From assembly GCA_964251385.1 (NCBI GenBank), contig CAXUJK010000002.1, positions 558,001-622,000 on the forward strand: a DNA stretch of 64,000 bases, read 5' to 3'. The notes under the pieces were generated by a model. That model searched no databases, was not told where the DNA came from, and was given only the letters and a program-made list of their open reading frames with translations. Positions 61,741 to 64,000 of the stretch are shown one piece after another; position 1 is the stretch's first letter, and every line of letters starts with the position of its first letter. The translations under genes were made by a program, and so were the position numbers. This DNA is from CADCVW01 sp964251385 (GTDB taxonomy: Bacteria; Pseudomonadota; Alphaproteobacteria; Sphingomonadales; Sphingomonadaceae).

Positions 61741-63909
61741 ATGCGCGACTTGCCATTATGGGGCGGCCTGGAATGCACGGTCAATCGCGTCGGCGACGCG
61801 TTCGCCGACCAGTTCCACCTGACGGGGCACCACCTGCGGCACGACGACGTGGCGATCCTCGCTAAGCTCGGCCTGTCCGCGATGCGATACCCGGTGCTTT
61901 GGGAAAGCGTGTCGCCCGATGATCCCGGCAGTTGCGACTGGCGCGCGAGCGATACCCGCTTGTCGCAGCTGCGCGCCGCAGGGATCGACGTCATCGCCGG
62001 GCTCGTCCATCACGGCAGCGGCCCGCGCTACACCGATCTGCTCGACGACGACTTCGCAACCGGGCTCGCCCGCCACGCGAGAAACGTCGCGGAGCGCTAC
62101 CCGTGGATCGCCGACTGGACGCCTGTCAACGAACCGGTGACGACCGCGCGCTTCTCCGCCCTATACGGCCACTGGTATCCGCACCGACGCGACGAAGGAT
62201 CGTTCTGGCGCGCGCTCGTCAATCAGGTCGACGCCACACGCCTCGCCATGCGCGCGGTGCGGGTGGTCAACCCGGGCGCGCGGCTGATCCAGACGGACGA
62301 TCTCGGCCGCACCTATTCGACCCCGGCGCTCGCGGGCGAGGCCGCGTTCCACAACGATCGCCGCTGGGCGGGCTGGGACATGCTGTGCGGGCGGCTGACG
62401 CCCGGTCATTTGCTCTGGGACCGCATCGCGTACCATGGCCTCGGCGACCGCCTGCGCGCGATCGCCGACGATCCGTGCCCGCCCGACGTGATCGGCATCA
62501 ACCATTATCTGACCAGCGACCGCTTTCTGGATCACCGCCCAGGCAATTATCCCGGTCGGTCGGCCTCGCCCTGGGTCGACGTGGAGGCGGTGCGCGTGCT
62601 GGAGCCGCGCGTGCCCGGACTTGAGATCGCGTTGCGCGAGGCGTGGGATCGGTACGGCATCCCGCTCGCGCTGACCGAAGTCCACAACGGCTGCACGCGC
62701 GAGGAGCAGATGCGATGGATGGCCGAAGCCTGGGACGTCGCGGTCGCGTTCCGTGGGGAGGGCGTCGGCATCGAGGCCGTGACGTGCTGGGCATTGATGG
62801 GAAGCAGCGGCTGGAACCGCTTGCTGACCGGGCCGGGCCTGACGGAGACGGGTGCGTACTGCCTCGCGTCCCGAACGCCGCGCCCGACCGCGATGGTCGA
62901 ACTGCTCAAGGGTCTGCCGCACGATGCACCGCGCCATCCGGTGCTGGCGGGACAGGGCTGGTGGCGGCGGCCGATCCGGCTGCTGCACCCGCCCGTGTCC
63001 CACTCTCATCCGCAGGAGCGTGTCCGCATGACGAACGACGAACCGAGCCCCATCCTGATCTGCGGTGCGACGGGCACGCTCGGCCAAGCGCTGGCAGCGG
63101 CTTGCGCGCATCGCGGGCTTGCGCACGTGCTCACCGCGCGCGGGGACATGGAGCTAACCGACGCCGTTTCGGTCGCGGCGGCGCTGGACGCGCATCAACC
63201 CTGGGCGGTCGTCAACGCGGCGGGCTGGGTGCGCGTCGACGACGCAGAGGCCGACCGCGACGCCTGCTTCGCAGCAAACGCCACGGGTGCCATCCTTCTC
63301 GCCTCCGCCTGCGCGACACGCGGGATCGCGACCGCCAGCTTTTCGAGCGACCTCGTCTTCGACGGCCAAGCCGGACGCGCCTATCTCGAAACCGACGCGC
63401 CGTCGCCGCTCGGCGTCTACGGCGCGAGCAAAGCGGAGGCCGAGGCCGGCTTGACCCGGCTCGGCGGCACGCACCTCGTCGTGCGCACCGCCGCGTTCTT
63501 TTCCCCCTTCGACGCGCACAATTTCGCGGTCGGGGTCGTGCGCGAACTGTCGGCGGGACGACGTTTTCGTGCCGCATCGGACGCGGTGGTGTCTCTGAGC
63601 TACGTTCCTCATCTCGTGTCGGCGGTGCTCGACCTCGTCATCGACGGCGTGGCGGGCATCCGGCATCTGACCAACGGCACGCCGCTGTCCTGGGCCGATT
63701 TCGCCAGGGCGGTCGCGGGGGCGTGCGGGCTCGACGAGGCAATGATCGACTCTGTCCCGGCAGCCGACATGGGCTGGGCCGCACCGCGCCCGGCGTTCGC
63801 GGCATTGGACAGTGTGCACGGCGCGCTCCTGCCGCCGCTGGACGAGGCGCTGTGCCAGTTCGCCGACGAGATCGCGCGAAACGCCGCGTTCGGGCGCGCC
63901 GTCGCCTGA
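61741..63909 (+). CDS. Fusion of a family-1 glycosyl hydrolase-like domain and an RmlD-like sugar-nucleotide reductase
   Basis: About 722 residues with two domains. Residues 1-400 form a GH1-like TIM barrel: MRDLPLWGGLECTVNRVGDA, the acid/base Glu in DWTPVNEPVTTARFSALYGH near 127, and the nucleophile Glu in ALTEVHNGCTREEQMRWM near 312. From residue 437 comes an extended SDR of the dTDP-4-dehydrorhamnose reductase type: ILICGATGTLGQALAAACA, then VVNAAGWVRVDDAEADRDAC, FSSDLVFDGQAGRAYLE and YGASKAEAEAGL with Tyr/Lys. Both sets of catalytic residues look present. The joint role is unknown; polysaccharide or surface-glycan metabolism is likely. Such GH1-RmlD fusions occur in some alphaproteobacteria. 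Confidence 0.85.
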   Translation: MRDLPLWGGLECTVNRVGDAFADQFHLTGHHLRHDDVAILAKLGLSAMRYPVLWESVSPDDPGSCDWRASDTRLSQLRAAGIDVIAGLVHHGSGPRYTDLLDDDFATGLARHARNVAERYPWIADWTPVNEPVTTARFSALYGHWYPHRRDEGSFWRALVNQVDATRLAMRAVRVVNPGARLIQTDDLGRTYSTPALAGEAAFHNDRRWAGWDMLCGRLTPGHLLWDRIAYHGLGDRLRAIADDPCPPDVIGINHYLTSDRFLDHRPGNYPGRSASPWVDVEAVRVLEPRVPGLEIALREAWDRYGIPLALTEVHNGCTREEQMRWMAEAWDVAVAFRGEGVGIEAVTCWALMGSSGWNRLLTGPGLTETGAYCLASRTPRPTAMVELLKGLPHDAPRHPVLAGQGWWRRPIRLLHPPVSHSHPQERVRMTNDEPSPILICGATGTLGQALAAACAHRGLAHVLTARGDMELTDAVSVAAALDAHQPWAVVNAAGWVRVDDAEADRDACFAANATGAILLASACATRGIATASFSSDLVFDGQAGRAYLETDAPSPLGVYGASKAEAEAGLTRLGGTHLVVRTAAFFSPFDAHNFAVGVVRELSAGRRFRAASDAVVSLSYVPHLVSAVLDLVIDGVAGIRHLTNGTPLSWADFARAVAGACGLDEAMIDSVPAADMGWAAPRPAFAALDSVHGALLPPLDEALCQFADEIARNAAFGRAVA

Positions 63910-63973
63910 CGCTTTTACGATCCGTTAACCCAGCCGGGCCCTAGATGCGGGACATCGCCAGGAACCCGTATCC

Positions 63974-64000
63974 ATGTCCCAACTCTTGTCCCGCGCGTCG
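63974..64000 (+). CDS. Start of a further gene, cut by the window end
   Basis: An ATG at 63974 opens MSQLLSRAS, nine codons, in the same direction as the fusion gene and 64 bp after it. The upstream GGGACATCGCCAGGAACC contains an AGGA, though somewhat far from the ATG. Too short to identify. Confidence 0.35.

Noticed and set aside
1..64000. CRISPR array, rRNA operon or prophage structural genes
   Set aside because: No regularly spaced direct repeats, no rRNA sequence and no capsid, tail or terminase genes were seen anywhere in the window.

Overview
The window looks like part of the chromosome of a GC-rich alphaproteobacterium, most likely a sphingomonad (Sphingomonas/Sphingobium/Novosphingobium type). 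The support is an RNase E with an acidic insert in its S1 domain and a C-terminal GWW motif, the prfB/PBP1A/amidase/RNase E neighbourhood, Shine-Dalgarno-led genes that often overlap by 4 bp, and intergenic palindromes of the TTCCCCGGC...GCCGGGGAA kind. All calls come from reading the sequence; no database search was run.

Positions 1 to about 37264 are accessory. Positions 1-13836 hold a catabolic cluster: thiolase, two adjacent acyl-CoA dehydrogenases, two HSL-type esterases, two type I Baeyer-Villiger monooxygenases, a FadB-like bifunctional enzyme, an enoyl-CoA hydratase, an SDR and a TetR regulator. The logic is ketone to ester or lactone (BVMO), then hydroxy acid (esterase), then acyl-CoA and beta-oxidation. 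The substrate cannot be read from sequence; an alicyclic, terpenoid or steroid-like ketone fits. Positions 14253-27146 hold a second set: amidohydrolase, a minus-strand ADH-ALDH-nitronate monooxygenase-acyl-CoA synthetase operon, and a plus-strand SMP-30-cupin-hydratase-hydratase-ADP-forming ligase operon. A broken MaoC dehydratase and a MarR regulator follow.

Positions 28400-31787 are an insertion-sequence graveyard: an IS5-type element interrupted by another IS5-type element, a frameshifted LysR gene and a truncated IS3-type element. Positions 31994-37264 are the end of a decayed integrative island, read right to left: a complete phage-like thymidylate synthase, two overlapping recombinase-like genes that each carry a deletion scar, the 3' part of a PtuA-like ATPase and an intact HNH nuclease (a Septu-like defence pair).

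The island sits inside the host thyA. The host gene is intact from its start to codon 176 (FLGLPF) and then breaks off, so the island's own thymidylate synthase probably replaces the gene it destroyed. The missing 3' half of thyA is not in the window, so the element may extend past position 1.

From 37265 to the end the window is core genome: thyA fragment, lipoprotein-type methyltransferase, prfB, mrcA and an AmiC-type amidase on the minus strand; rne, an M48 protease and a DsbA-like protein on plus; rlmE and ppx/gppA on minus; tRNA-Gln(CUG), glutaminase, a DUF423 membrane protein, a PilZ protein, typA and a DUF892 protein on plus; an AI-2E-type permease, flotillin, an NfeD-like protein and a SirB1 protein on minus; then a HI0933-type flavoprotein and a GH1-RmlD fusion on plus.
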